Shown here: piece by piece, positions 11,497 to 26,400 of the stretch
Numbering within the stretch: the stretch's first letter is position 1
Layout: each line of letters begins with the position of its first letter
NCBI RefSeq assembly: GCF_028858725.1
Contig: NC_084771.1
Coordinates: 6,290,915-6,354,914, forward strand
DNA length: 64,000 nt
Direction of reading: 5' to 3'
DNA from: Colius striatus
Taxonomy: Eukaryota; Chordata; Aves; Coliiformes; Coliidae
The notes under the pieces: model-generated
Told to the model about the DNA's origin: nothing
What the model saw: the letters and a program-made list of their open reading frames with translations, nothing else
Database searches by the model: none
Position numbers and translations under genes: made by a program

Positions 11497-14400
11497 CTGT
11501 CCAGGAAAACCAGGAAAAGGCAAGTTAAGAAGCATCATTGGCAAGCTTTACTACCTTATAGCAAACCATGCTTGCTTTGTTTCCCCAAGCCACTGAGCAA
11601 GTGCAGGTCCTGTGCTCATGTAGCATCAGAAAGTACATGAGGCTACAAAAATCTTAACTATAAGGAGACTGGCAACTCTCAGGTAACTTTAGGGCTGCTG
11701 AAGACAGGCAGGAGGAGCAGCTTGTAGAGACTAGGCTCAGGATAAACTGTGGGACACCAGCTGATTTAAAGAAGGCATTCTCCCTACAGACTAACCTTGT
11801 TAGGTTGTTAGCAGGTGTCCTTGCCACTCCAAGGGAGAATATATCAGGGCCTGAGCAATAGAACTAGTGTCACTTCCCTTGCTTATATGGATACCTTTTC
11901 AACTTCTGCTGTTTAGCTTCTAGCAAGTGCCTTCTGCTCTGCTGGGGTGCCTGAACAGGGCACTCCCATACACATGTCCTGCACTGGAGCGACACATCAC
12001 TCGGGAGGCAAGCAACAAACACCACGCTTTCCTATCGGCTAGGCTTCCCATGGATGATCTAAGCAGAAACAGCCAGAGCATCCCTTCTGTCTCAGAAAGC
12101 TTCCCCACCTGCTCCCCTTCCCAAGGCCATTCCATAACCCAGGGGATAGTTACTTCTGTGAAACTTTCCCATTTCAGAATCAACAAGAACACTGGCCACG
12201 TGTTGGCCAACAGGAACACTAAAAAGACACTTCCAATTAGTTGGCTCTTGCTCAAAAAGATCAAGTATTTGAAAGGCTGACAGTCTTTGCCAAGTAAAAT
12301 TCTGTGAAAGGGACCGAGGATGACTTGGCCTTGGCAAGTTCAACTGAAGTCTTTCTCATCTTGATTTTGCATCATCAAAGCTAGAGCAGGGCTGACTCTC
12401 CAGTAGCTTTATGGAGATAATTATCTACTTAAGGCAGACAGATCTGGTGGCAAAGCACAACATGCTCATCCAAATTAAATGTACAAAGGGGCAACAAGGT
12501 GAGGGACAGCTTCAGAAAACTCTCTTGGGCCTTTAAGCGGTATGACTCATTTTCAACTACCCTTTCCAGTTTTTCACTCTCATTGTGGTTCGATTTCATT
12601 TGAAATCAAAGACCAAGTGCCAGAGCCAAATTCTAAAACAAAAGGTAAGAATAAGGTCACCCAAAAAACCAAGGTATTCAAGCACTGGATGATGTCAAGA
12701 CAAATCACACAGCAGAAGCAACAAAGTGCAATGCAATGTAGCCAGACAGACCAAACAGCAGACGTACTTTCTGGTGCTGCATGTTCATCCACAGCAGATT
12801 CATCTGGCACACATTCTGATGGTGCACGTTCCTCCAGAACAGATTCCTCTGGCATGGCTTCTGGTGGTGCCTCTTCTTCCACAACACATTCCTCTGCTGC
12901 TTGTGCAGCAGCCTGCCCAGATGGTGCAGTTTCATCACCATCAGCCTCATCATTAACTATGGAGACATTTGCTGTGGCACTGGATCCTCTGGCTTGCTCA
13001 GCCCCTTCTACGTCCACCTGGGTGAAACAAGAGGAAACAGTTCAGTTGCAACTTTACAGGAGGCTGCATCTTCCCAGGAGAGCAATGTCTGCAAGGACTG
13101 CAGTGAGCTTTGACACAGAAATAAACAGAGGCTGAACAAAGCTCTACTGTTAACCTCCAGCATCACAGGGGGAAACTGTTTCTGCCTAATAGAGTGGGAA
13201 GTTCAGCTGCAGCTTCTGCTTTCCTAAGCCAGCTCTTCCCTTGTACTGCCCAGTACCAGGACAAGAGCTTCTTCCTTCCACCCAGGGCACATCTCTCTCT
13301 AAGCCTTGGCACATATTGAGCAGGCCCAAGCACTGGCAGCCCCTGGCAACAGCATCTTCCCCCAGCACTGGCCACAACAAGTGTTGCAGAACACATCAGA
13401 AATTCCTCAGACACCCACACTAACACTTTCCCTTTTGAAGGGCTGTGGAGCCTTAGGAACTGAAGAGAGGCTGGTGGCAGGGACAGAGGGAGCTATCAAA
13501 GTCAGCCTGAAGCCTTGAGAAACACCCTCAGCTGCAGGCACAAGAGTGACGAGCGCTTCTTCAGCCAGGCCTTACAATCAGTTGGGGTTGAGCTTCTGCC
13601 CAAGGCTTTGGATGCTCCCAACTCAGAGCAGGGCAGCATCAGGCTTTGCTGAAGGGGATACAACAACTAGTCCTGCAGCCTCTCGCCGCTGACACGGCAA
13701 CGCCCGTGCTTGGCTCCTGTGCTCTGCAGCCCAGCAGCAGGAAATAGCTCCAGCCGTGGCTGCTGCATCAGCCTCACTCTGCAATGGCATCTGCACCAAG
13801 AAAGGTCGCTGCCTCACCTCAACTTGCAAGACTTTGAGGATGTCCCATTTGCACAGTGGGCATGTCCTGTGCTCCAGGAGCCAGGGGTCAACGCAGCGCT
13901 TGTGGAAGAGGTGCCTGGGGGAAGAAGGAACCACAGCTTAGGGCTCAGAGCAGGAAAGCTGTTGATGAAGCAGTGAGAATTTATTCCTTGTGGAATGGAT
14001 TACCTTATTTTTGTATTTATGGAGAGTTGAACACTTGTAAAACTGCATAGAAAGATCATCTCACAGAGTTAAGCCCTCAAGATAAACCCTATTGCCACAC
14101 ATTATCCTGTTTATTCCAAGTGGATACTTGGCAGGTTGTGGACTCAAGAAAGCAAATATCCTTCAGCCATTAGAGGTGCAAACATGGGCTTCAGTGAAGA
14201 CATTTAGTGCCACAGTGAGTCTGAATTAGGCCACAGATTTAAGACGACTCCTTCAGGTCCTGTCATCTGCCAGTTCCCTCAGCCTGAACAGAAACAGCAA
14301 GGCAGACAGGCACTGCTCAATAGTAATCCGAACTGTGAGACAGAGATCACCACAGCCAATGCTCCCATCCTGCACCCCAGGATGATTCCAGGATTGTCCA

Positions 14401-17400
14401 GTTCAGCCCATGGGAGCAGCATCTCCTTCCAGCTGCACTAACAGAACATCTAGAATACAGCCTGGCATTTCCTTCATGTGTGACTATTTTAAGTACCCAG
14501 AATTAATACTGGTCTTGTGTACCTGTGCTGCTATAAACACCTTCAGTTTGGCTATCTGGAGAAGAATGCCTTCTGCAAATACACAGGCCCCAGATATTTA
14601 GATACCACTGATGTGACTCCCAGGAGCATTTGAGTTCTTTTCTGTCATGAATACAATTAAATGCTTTCAACAAGTACCATCTCAGTGTTGAGGTCAGGCA
14701 CCAACATTAAGTATGTTCTTAAATACCAGCTTATGACTCACATAAGACAAAGTGTAATATGGTTGATATTGGCAGAGATCATCACTAGTGGCTGTGTGTC
14801 CTTGATCATTTTCATCTTAAGCTAGTGCCTTGTAAAAGCACATTTGGGGAAAAGAGGAATGAAACATCACACAGCTCTGTAAAAGCAGTCTCAGAGAAAA
14901 ATCATAATGGAGTCAATTTATGTGTAAAGTCTGCATTCCAAAGTTACTCCCCTTTTAACTCAATGTCATGCTTTGTTTGCTAATTCATATCAAGATCAGC
15001 AGGGTTTATAGGAGACCTGACTTCTCATTCTTTCCCTATCAGCCAGAAGTGTCTACAGTCTGTCTAAAAGCATCTGCACTCACAAGACTTACTTCATTTT
15101 ACAACAGGACTACCCATTAGCGTACACCTGACAAGGCAACTGAATAATCATTAACACACATGCCTGAAAGCTTCTTTGCTTTTGGTTCTGTCTAAACCAT
15201 TAAGCATTAGATCAGTGAAGTTTGTTCACAGCACCTCAACAGGTCAACTTTTGTGATACCAAAACAGCTTAGAAGTCCTTCTGTGTGGGAGCAGAGAGAG
15301 CTTTGTAAAACAAACCTTTTGCAAAGGTCACTCCAGCTCAGATTTGATACCATTTGACAAGTATCACCATTCAGCACACAATGGCAGCTACAGCTTCTTC
15401 CATTCTTTATAACTTGATTTTTCCTAAGTTTACATTTTCCCAACTGCTTTTTGAGAACTCTCTCCAAGGGTTATATACAAACTCTGTACAGTTCATATTG
15501 TTCCTCAAACTAGAGTGCTGCATTGTCAGAGCAGTCCCATTCAGCAGGCAGAGGGGGAAGTCCCACAGAAAAACTATTCTTAAGCCCTGGAAAGGCTTCA
15601 ATCACTGTTCTTATAAGCAATCAAATTAAACCTTAGTGCTACACTACGGGGCTTCCACAGCAGCACAGCAATGACTTACATGTAGAGAATTCCAGAAACA
15701 TAAACTACTACAGTTCTGTTTTGGTCACTAATGCTTTCTGCTAAACTACCCTAGTCAGCATGGTTGAACAGGTTTTGCAGGAGCACAACTCTTAGTAACC
15801 TGTAAGCTGACAAGAAATGGGCATCGATTGGCCAGTTACCTGCAGTTTACAAGTAACCTCCTGAGACACCTGCAAAGGAAGAAATCTTTCAAAAGCCCTG
15901 GCATCCCCAGGTGAGGCACTGCCAAGCCCCACTTGTCAGCCCCCTCACAGGGGAAGTTATGAACACGGGCCATCAAGGCACACTCCAAGGCTCTGTTTCC
16001 ACCATTCCTCTTCTGCAAAACTCTCCTTGACAGAGATGCAGAATTCTTACTGTGCTTGATTCAAACTCCCACAGCAGAAGGAACAAGCAGGAAGATGCTC
16101 ACTTCCACACTTTGCATTGAGGGACAGTTTGGAAGAAACTCACTTGCAGGTCAGGACACGCACGACTTCCTTCAGCTGGAAGGGCTCAAGACATACACCA
16201 CAGATTTCTCCTTCAGGTTCCAGCTCCTAAAGAGGTGAAATCAATTCACAGCATTAACAGACTTGGAGAGCTTCCTTTGAGCTACAGTCACACATACTGC
16301 ACACAAAGGGGTCTGGCTACAGCCAGCTCAGCCTGCTCCCATATCGAATGGCACAGAAACACACTGTGTGGGTTACTCCAAGCCAAGCCCACACTTCAGC
16401 AGAGCCATGGAAAGTTTCATCCCATGGTGGGCAACAACAGCTGCAAACCAGCTCTGGGTTATTTAAGACACTTCTGGAGAGGTTTAGAAACTGCTGCCTC
16501 CAGTTTTTGTCACAAAAAGAAGCGTCAGGAAGCTGATGAGACAGACTGGTTGGCCTCGAAGCATCCCTGCCGGCTGATGCCGACCCCTCACCTCAGCGAG
16601 CCCAAAGCAGCAGCTAAAAACAACCGGATTGCTGAGGAGAACGTGCAACTTGGAAAGTCCTGCACCCCAGAAAAGGACCTGGTCTGACAGAGGAACCATC
16701 TCTGCAGCAGACAGGGACAGGCACAGAGGGACTTGCACATCCTGCACCAGTCCTACGGACAACGCTGGGGGTTCCGTGCAAAGAGTGGGCTGTAACACGT
16801 GGGTGCTGATGGGCTCAGGCCTACCTTGTCCCCTTGCTTCATGGTGCGCAGCTGTAAACGTTCCACCGCTGCCTTAGTCATTGCCCTCAGCTGTCGCTGT
16901 AACAGAAAGCAGTTCAAGTTAACACAGTCCTTCAGCTCTCTAGGAGTGCTTAGGAATCCTTCCCAAGTGCCTGCTGCCAGTTTAGAACCCAGATGTTATC
17001 AAAGGAGCACAGTAAGCACAGCCACACTCTTTAGAGACAACGTGAAACTGAGTTTCGGGATGTACTGATGTGGTTCTTGACTCAGGATGACACACCAACA
17101 AGGTATTTGCATATGTTCTGGTTTTATCAAACCTTTCAAAAAATACAGGATTTCTGGTTTTGGAGGATGTCAGATAATAGCTTGACTAGATTAGATCTAG
17201 CCAAAACAAACTGAAGCTTTCCAACTGACTTGGTACAGAAGACCCACCATGGAGTCCAACAATGAATAATTTTAAACTACTCACTTTATGACAGCTTCCT
17301 GGCACACACACATATCCCAATTAAAGGTCAGATTCTTTACTAATGAGCTCAACCAGCACCAAGGCACCTTGCACTAGTTCTCTGCCATAACTGCTTTACA

Positions 17401-20400
17401 GAGGATACAAACAGCTCAGGATCCTCATGCACTGACCACTCCTGTCAAGCAGAAGTAGGCAATTTTACCTCAATACTTGTTCAAAGTTACTCCTTGTGAC
17501 ACAAGGTGTGAAACAAATGAAATTACCAGCCTCGGGTGGATTACAGGGCAGTTTTAATGAAAGCAGAGGAGGAAGCATTCCCCTTCATACAGTCATTTGC
17601 TGCTGTCAGGATAGCAGGGCAGAGATGAGCAGACAGTAGAAGCCCAGCTTGCCTGGCAACTGTTGCTGTCCAGCTGTCACTGCAAAGCACTTAATTAGCA
17701 CAGGAGCCAACATCTCTACAGGCTAGTGGTGTTCCACCAACACCACAAGTGTGACCGTCTTCTCCCTCCCCAGTGCATTTCCTGCCTCAGGACACAGGGG
17801 CAGCTCTGGCTGTGCCATCCCAACACGGTACTTGGGGACAGAGTAGACTCAAGGTTTGCACCTAACCAAAAATCCTCTTCCCAGTTCAGCTCTTCCATGC
17901 AGGAATCCCACACTCGTAGCTTTCCACCATTACTTCTCCTTATGCATTTTAGTTCAGTTGTAACAACCATTCATGGGATGAAAGTCAAGTGCTAGTGGCA
18001 CAAATATAGAAGGAATGAGTGGGTAGAGGGCCACTGCTGGCACCCCACAGACTCAGCAAGAATTGGTAATTCAAGCCTTCGTAAGATTCCCTGTGCTGAA
18101 ACAGTTAATGGCAGTATATGGTCTGTTGGGACCCTGTCAAGCAGCTTTGGTGCAAAAGGACCTCTTTGTATATCAGTGTTGTTTTGGGGTCCTAAGATAC
18201 AGCATCAATGTGCACACTTTTAGGAGTTTAGTAGCTGATAGCTATTAACAGCTATCAAGGAAGAGACATAAACAATCCAAAGCTAGTTACCAACCTAGGA
18301 AAGGATTTGGAGCACATCTCATATGAGGAAGGGCTGAGGGATCTGGGGCTCTTTAGCCTGGAGAAAGGGCAGCTCAGGGGAGACCTTCTCGCTCTCTACA
18401 ACTACCTGAAAGGAAGCTGTAGCTAGGCAGGGGTCGGTCTGTTCTCCCTAGTAGCAAGCAATAGAACAAGAGAAATGGCTTCAGGTTGCACCAGGAGAGG
18501 TTCAGCCTGGATCTGAGGAGGAATTACTTTCCTGAAAGGGCTGTCAGGCATTGGAAGGGGCTGCCCAGGGAGGTGCTGGAGTCACTGTCCCTGGAGAGGT
18601 TTAAGAGTCAGGTGGATGTGGCACTTAGGGAAGTGGTCTAGTGGTTGATAGGGCTGGGACAAAGGCTGCACTTGATCTGAAAGGTCTCTTCCAGCTGAAA
18701 CGATTCTATGATTCCATGATTCAAAGATGAAGGGCACAAACAAGTTTTCAGGTATATTTTTAAGGAAAAAGAACTAGTCAAATTTTCTTTGAAGCCTGTA
18801 AAGTTCTGCTGAAGACATCAGTATGTGTTTCTGTATGTCACGTAAGATTAACTTTAGAATGATGTTCCCATTGCCAAAGTTTGACAGAGGCCATAGAGAA
18901 GCAGCCACATACTCATCTCAGTAAACACTGAGGCCTTTAAAACTTTCAGCTGCAAATGTGATAACATCAACAGAGCAGTAGCACAACAATAATGGCACTT
19001 CTCATGCACAGCCAGAACTATGTCACCACTACTTGTTATTAATTGAAAACTAAACTTCCCAGGAATGTACTCCCTCATACCATATCTAATCTACACATCT
19101 CAAGCATATTAGGCAGGACCCAACTGGCTGTATCATTAATAATTTACTGAAGCAGTATTTTAAGTTTTGCCTGAGCACAAGTTCAACTGCTCTTCATAAA
19201 ATGGCAAAGTCACCTTAAACATTGACTTTGGCCAGTACAGCAGAACACCCCTCCGGGCAATGGAGAAAGGTTGCAAGAGGAAGCTTTTTACTGAATAGCC
19301 TACCAAGAGATTCAGGACACCTGAGCTTGCAATGTCAAAGCATTTTGTGAAGCTGAGTTTTTCAAGCAAACATTAAGTGTTATGGCATTAAAAGTCTAAA
19401 GGCCCCAACCCAGCAACTCCAGAATAAAACAGCTGATTAAGTTGAGGCAGGAAAAAAATAATCCAGATATTACAGAACAGGTCAGGTCTGGCTCCTATAC
19501 AGGCTCTGACATGTTGCAGCAGAGGTGCCTGGCTAGGAAAATAGGTTTGCTGTTGTTTACTCTTCAGTCTTCCCCTAGTCCAACACTGCTGATTTTATTT
19601 TCCTCTTTTCTGCATGCTGGTGTTTTCATGGCACCTAGTGAATGCAGGCACAACAATGCAGACCAGCAAGCTCTGAGGAGGTCAGGACATCCTCATTTTC
19701 TCCTCCAAGCTAAGGAAGTTCTTCCCCACTGGTAACTGCTGCCATGAAAACAGTTTGCTGTTGCAGAAAGCTGAGACACTCCCCTCCTGCAAAGCTTCTC
19801 AGCTGCATCATCTAATCTTTAGGAAATCAAGGGAAGTGAACACTGGAGCTGAAATTAGAAACCAGGCCACAGGTAACATCACCCTTTGCATAGTTTTACA
19901 TTACTGACTCATATGCAATTCCTACAGAAGCCAAGAGAGAGACAGATGCTACCTACAAGAAAGTCTGCAGAGAAGAGCATGTTTAAAACCTGGGTTATAC
20001 ATGATCAAGCCATCCAAAACAAGGGTCTTTACCAGAAGAAACAAGTAGTCATACTAAAAAGTACAGAAAGTGTATTGGCAAATGGAAAAGTTTAAAGGTA
20101 CTCAACAGCCTGACTGACTACATCACAAGAGACTGCTTCAGAAAGCACTGAAGACTGAAGAGTCTTCTCAAGTCAAACCAAAAGGAAGAACATATTCCCA
20201 ATATGGTAATACCTGGAAGCCATCCAGTTCAAGCAAAGGTTACTACTAGTCCCATGCACAAATGAAACATCTCACCAGGTTTTCAAGAAGCCTTTGCAAA
20301 AGAAACAAAGCATCTGGAAAATGTTCTCTCCTTTTTGTTGTACCCCTCAGTAAGAAAGTAGGACTCCAGCTTCATCACCCTTTTTGGTCGAGGGTGAGAG

Positions 20401-23400
20401 CTGCCCTGAGGCTGTAGCTCAATCCACAAGAACAAGCCAAATATTCAGGAATTGGAACTAATAAGAGACAAGCTGCAGAGCATCATTAACACATACCATA
20501 ATTAGCTCATCTTAGCAATTCAAAAGTGTTAATTTTGGTTCAACATAGTAGACTGATCCTTTAAAAGACACCTCACACAACAGCCAATACAATCCCACTG
20601 GGGAGCTCAGAGAAGCAGACAGTTATCTTGAAGAGCAGTAAGACTGGATAAAGAGATGAATTTATAACAGCCATTCACTTCTGTCACAGTTAAATATTAC
20701 TAATTTTCCCTGTTTCTTCCTAAAGACACCTCCCAAAAGAACATACAACCCTTCAACATCTGTGCAATAAAGGAGATAAAATGCACTCCTTTACTCCACC
20801 AAATAACAGACTGAATTACAGGCAATCAGCCCTTTCCAAATTGCTGAATGATGACAGGAAAGTTCACCATATTAGCATGCAAGCCGATAAGTTATTTGAC
20901 TAACATTCAGTATTTCATTGAGCCAACGCAGTGAAAAGTCTCCAACTTTGAATTTACAGTGAAAACCCAATGAGCTGGCTAACAGGAATCACTGTAGCAT
21001 CACCTTTTAGTAGCTCACCCTCGCTAACAAGAACTCTCCTGTTATTCTTTGCTTATCTAATCATTGTGAGGGCAGTTTTTAGATGCCATGGTAGGTGAAA
21101 AACAATTGAAAACCATTTTGGATTGTCTTGAGTTTCACTTTTACAAAACAGTACATCTTTACCCCCTGATAGCAGAGCTTTCTTCTATTCTTATATTTTA
21201 TAAAGCACTTTTTAAGGCTCCTTAAATTAAGTTCAGCTGAAATCATGTGGAACTGGCATGTCATTTATCAGTGTTATTTTTCAATTTACTGTAAACTCCT
21301 TGTGCACACAGAGCGCAAGATAGAAACAGTTTGTGAAGGTGCCAGCCAAGCAGACTGGATTTTCCCAGTACCATCTCCCACTGAGGCATTAACAACATTT
21401 GTTGCTTGCTGAAAGCCTGATAACTGATAAACAGTATCTTTTGTAGACCAGCTTCTGAGGTGCTTGGTTTTTCCAGGCTTCTTTAGCACTGAACACAGTT
21501 CTCATACTGGGGTAGATGGCAGGGATTGAAAGAGGGAATCCATCAGCCCCTGACAGTGTTCATCTCTGTCTGCAGATGTCATCAAGAGGACAGCAGCAAC
21601 TTAAAGATCTCCATGCCATCCCTCATGAAAGGTACTACAGAGAACTACAGATGACATGCAGGAGTGGCAATGCTGCATCTCACAGGCAGATGACAACTTC
21701 CAACTGCTGCTCTTCCAATTGTTCCCTTACCGCATCCTTATTCCGTGATTGTAGCCTCATGTCACCTCCACATGTGGCATAACACAACACACAAACAAGC
21801 TGAAATGAAACACTTGGAGAAGGCCCAGTCCAGAAGCTGAGACAGACAAAGCTTAGACAATATAGTCTATTAATAACAGTCAAGCTTAGTGCTCTCCAGT
21901 CTCAGTAAGGATAGAGCCAGATGACCATCATCCACAAGATTACACTTGGACAACAGCATTTCAGAACACAAACTTGACCGAGTTTGGTTCTGTGATTACC
22001 AGAGAGAACCCACTGGCCAATCCACTCTGGCCAATATTTGAACCCTGTGCTCGACTGCTAGAATACTGCTGGCATTCATCCTAGCTAGTGTCTCTGCCTG
22101 CCAAGAACAGGGATGGTTCTGCATGGTAACATTTTAAAGAAGCCAGTCTCAAAATGTTACAGAAGGCTGAAAGTAGCCTGAATTTCAACATGCATGTCAT
22201 CAGCTTCTTTCTAAAATGATCTTGTTAAAGGGGCCTGAAATCTCCAGGAAAGCAGAGAAGCTCAGTAGGGCAGGTCTTCTGCAATGGCAGACTTGTCACT
22301 TTTTTAACTATGTGACCATTGACCCAGAGATAATTCACAGACTCCAAGACCATCTAGAGCGAGATGCTCATGCTGTTGCTGGCTGAAGGAGAAGACTAAC
22401 AATTCTTTCAGAGCTCAAGTAGCTCTTACAAGAAGCACTGCAAATACAGCTGTCTTGCAAAGGAGACCACTGGTAAAGGTAAGGCTGAAGTAAGTATTCA
22501 CATCTGGAGACACTCATATCCTGTTCCTACATTGATTGTCACTTTTCATGCTTTTGCTTAAGCCCTGAAGCAGCAGCTATAAGGCAGGTCTGATCATACT
22601 GAAAACAAAGCTGGAGGTATTAGTCCTATCACAGCTGATTAGATTGTTGCACAGAAGACAAGCAGCAGCTTCCCACCTTTAGCTCTACAGAAAGGCAGCC
22701 AAAGTCATGCACCATTTGCAGCCACATCTGCAGCTGCCTCTCCCATGACAGCCAGCGCACAGGCAGTGCCATGTGGGAGGTGAGGGGCAGCTGAGAGCAG
22801 TTCAGCGTCCTCATTGCCTGCAATACAGCAGCATTATGGCTGCATCACAGTTCAGGGAGTAAAATTTGCTGGAGACAAGGTGAACTAAACACAATTTGGT
22901 TGCTTTTTTGGAAAGTTTTAAGCTGTTTAAAGATATATCTCTTAGCATTTTAAAGATCATACTGTCTCCTTCCTGTGGAAAGAATAAATTCAGTAATTTT
23001 GGTGCTCAAACAGTATTTTGCCCTCAAAATCCACAGCAGAGAGGTAAGGGGTATGAAAAAAAACAAGGACACACACAAACTCACCTGACTGTTGGACTGG
23101 GCCCTTGCAATCCTCTGTCTCTGAACGGAATAAAAAATGAAGTAGCCCATGGATGCTGCTATAACAATGAAAAACGACATGGTGATGAAGAAGACTGAGT
23201 ATTGACTCATCCAAGGACCATGTTTTTTCCCCACTTCAATGACCATGGTCACTCTCAGGCCGCTCTTGATGCGGTGTAAGATCTCCATGCCCTTCAGGTT
23301 GCCAATCATAATTGCAACGATGTTTTCAGCACCTGCAAAGGAGAAGAGGAATCTCTGCTCAGTTCCAAGGTGTTGTATAAAAGCCCATGTCCCAGTTGAA

Positions 23401-26400
23401 GTGCTACAGAACAGACTGGAAAGTCTCTAATGAGCATTTGCAGATTCAACTTGAGCTCATGGACTGTGTCATCTCCATGGGCTTGTGGAGCTCACAGCTC
23501 TGGCTGATTCCCTGGGAGGTGCAGATGGGAACCATGTTTAGAAGTTCTCTCCAGAGCACTCCTCACTCCCATAGAGGACACACATGCTCATCATTTCAGA
23601 CCCAGCACATGGGCCATTTACATTTTCATGTGCCTTTGAACTGCATGAAAGTGAAGATCAATCCTATCCAGAGTGAGGTCAGTAGGGACTGTGGCATGTC
23701 CAGGAGCTCAGGGATGTCAGGCACACAGCTGTTGGCTTAGGGACCCTTCCTGCACCAGCTCCGACTCTCACCCTGCGCTGCTGCTGCTGCTCCTTAACGT
23801 TGAGTACTTCCCCAGACACTGAGCAATAGATCAGACTTTGCCTCTGTATTTTTCAGAGGCAAATGAGAAATGTTTGAGTGAAATTTGGTTATGAAGTATA
23901 AGTGTTGTTGGGGATTTCTAATGCAAAATCAGAGGGAAGCAAATATTGAGGTGTGCTTGGCTTTTTAACAGTTGCTGGCAAATGGCAAACTCCAGTCAGA
24001 TGTTAACAACAGATCTCATTTACTCAGTTGAACATCATGACAAACCATCAGAGAACCCAAGAATCTCATAGCAGGAAGAAATTTCAAGCAACTCTGGTCA
24101 CCAAGCACAGAACAAGCAAAGCTGCTTTCATTTCGGTGACAAGCCAGTGCCTGAGGATGCTTCATACTATTTGTAGAACTTGAGGCAGTTCCCATGTAAG
24201 AGAGATGCTCCTAAAAAAAGAAAAGATTTAAAAAAGGAGAAAGGGAGACAAGTAAACTGTCACTGGCTTCTCAACTAAATACAAGAAACGTGGCTTCAAA
24301 GAGTAGCTGGTCAGGAGCCTCACTGCATCAAGCCACCAGCTGCATGACATTCCTAATAGATATTGCATGGTGAAGGAGCAAAGGCTTTTTCAGAAGTGCT
24401 ATTTTTAGTTAACCTCCTAGCCAAACACTTTTCAATAAGGAGATCTGGGGTTTTTCCCTCTCCATTAAGAGAAACCTTATCCAACTTCCAGTTATCCAAA
24501 ACTAGAATTGGGTGTTAAACCACAGACGTTCTCGTTTGAGAAAGCACTTCAGTTTTCCAGTTTGTGCACACAGTGCCTTTGATCCAACATGGCTAAGCAA
24601 TGTCCAACAATTCCTCAGCATCACTGAACTCATCTTGTATTTAGAAAGCTCCTTGTAATGAGAAGCACATCACAGAGAAGCAGAGGGGGAGAGAAAAAAG
24701 ATCAGTCAGGCTGTAACTACTGTCTATTGTGATGAATCGAGGCCTAGATCACTTACAAAATGAGCTGGAATCAGCTGTTAGGAGCAAGTAAAGAATTAAG
24801 CATGAGTCAAGTTGGAAGCTGAGACTTGTTTTCATAAGTATGGAAGAAAGTGTGGAAGAGCAGGCAGTGTTAAGAAGAAAATAAAAAGCCTGCCAAAAAA
24901 TAGCATAAACCCAATTGCTCTGCCTTTACTCCTCTGTGCTCCTGCATGTCTCACCAGTCAAACATAGCTTGTGGTTATGTGCAATGTGAGTTGGAGCACA
25001 GGGGATTCCTGTTAGTGAAATGTCACCATCAGCCTGCAAAACCACCAGTTGTGAATGAGTTTTACCCTTTTACCTTTGGCTTCAGTTTCAGGCTAGTCAG
25101 TCTTTTCCTGACATTTTTTCCCCCAAAGATTTAATTCACCATTTCAACTCTGCTTCAGATAAACACATGTGAGTGGTCAGCTGGCCACTGGAGTGAGAGA
25201 GTGGCCATGCCCATCAGCACCTGCACCACACTCCCCCTTGAAGCAAACCTCCACTGATGTACTTCAGAATCCACCTTCAATACTTTGTGATACAAACTCT
25301 TAGGACCCACAATTCCTTTCTAAAAGCAGTTACAGGTGAGCTAACCTGACTTCACATGAAGTGAACCAAATGCCTCGTGCCAACAACAGGGCAAATGAAT
25401 CCAGAAATTGCACCTAATTTCTGGCCATCAGGAGCACGGGAGTTCAGTCACTTCAGAAACTCCTTTGGATAGGCTTTAAACAAGGCTCTGGCACCATCAC
25501 ACAGGGCCTGCCATAGGAGCATCACCTTTGTGTGGCTGAAAACAGAGCCTCTTTCATCTGCCAAGAGGAGTTTCGATGATGCCATATTATCTTGAAGCCC
25601 AGAATCCATGTTTAGGACTACTGCTGTGCTTCTAGAATCAAACCAGCTAGGATCACCCCTACCCAACGCTTCCTGAGCTGCCAGGCAGGTCTCATCCTGA
25701 CAGGTACTGAAACATGTTACTGTGGCCTGGAAACCACCAACCTAGACACTGCCTCTTGACAGTGCTCGGGCATCTTAATGGAAATAACCTATTTGAGGAG
25801 ATATCTGCAGAGGTGTCTCAGGCATAGCAGCTGCCCTGAACTGTCAGCTTTCTCTATCCTAGACTCCAGCAAATGAGAGGAAAGGCAATTAGTTGTGCAT
25901 GACAGAAACCCAAGTTCCTTACCTAGGCATCAGCTTTTGTGGTTAAGGCAAAGTTTTCTGTAACAGTTTTAAAGGAACACGAGAAGGTGAGATTAAGCTG
26001 CTGCCCGTTTAGCTAATGATGGGCTCATTGCTAAACAGAAGTAAGAGCTGTTTAGTTAAACATTTCACAGCCTCTCTCCTTTCCCATCTCCTATGAAACT
26101 GGAGAGGGAAAGTTATTCAAGTCTTTAGACAAATACAATCTGTCTCTATAGATCTAGAGCTTTGCAGAAGCTACCTCCCAAATAATAAGGCAACATGCTG
26201 GTCAAAATCCAAAGGATGCCATTTTGCAACACAGTTGGCACAAATGAAGCACAAGAACTTGTTGGGGCAGGGCAAGAGCTGGGACACAAGCACGTTTGGC
26301 ACACAAAGAGAGTGCAGGGGTGGGATCAAAGTCTTACCTTCCTGTATCAGGTTTACTTAGATGCAGAGTAGAATTGCATCTGTTTATGCCAATATAAATA

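Noticed and set aside
11920-12264. 114-codon hydrophobic frame in RNF128 intron 6
   Set aside because: No family resemblance; a single unspliced frame inside an intron of the same strand.
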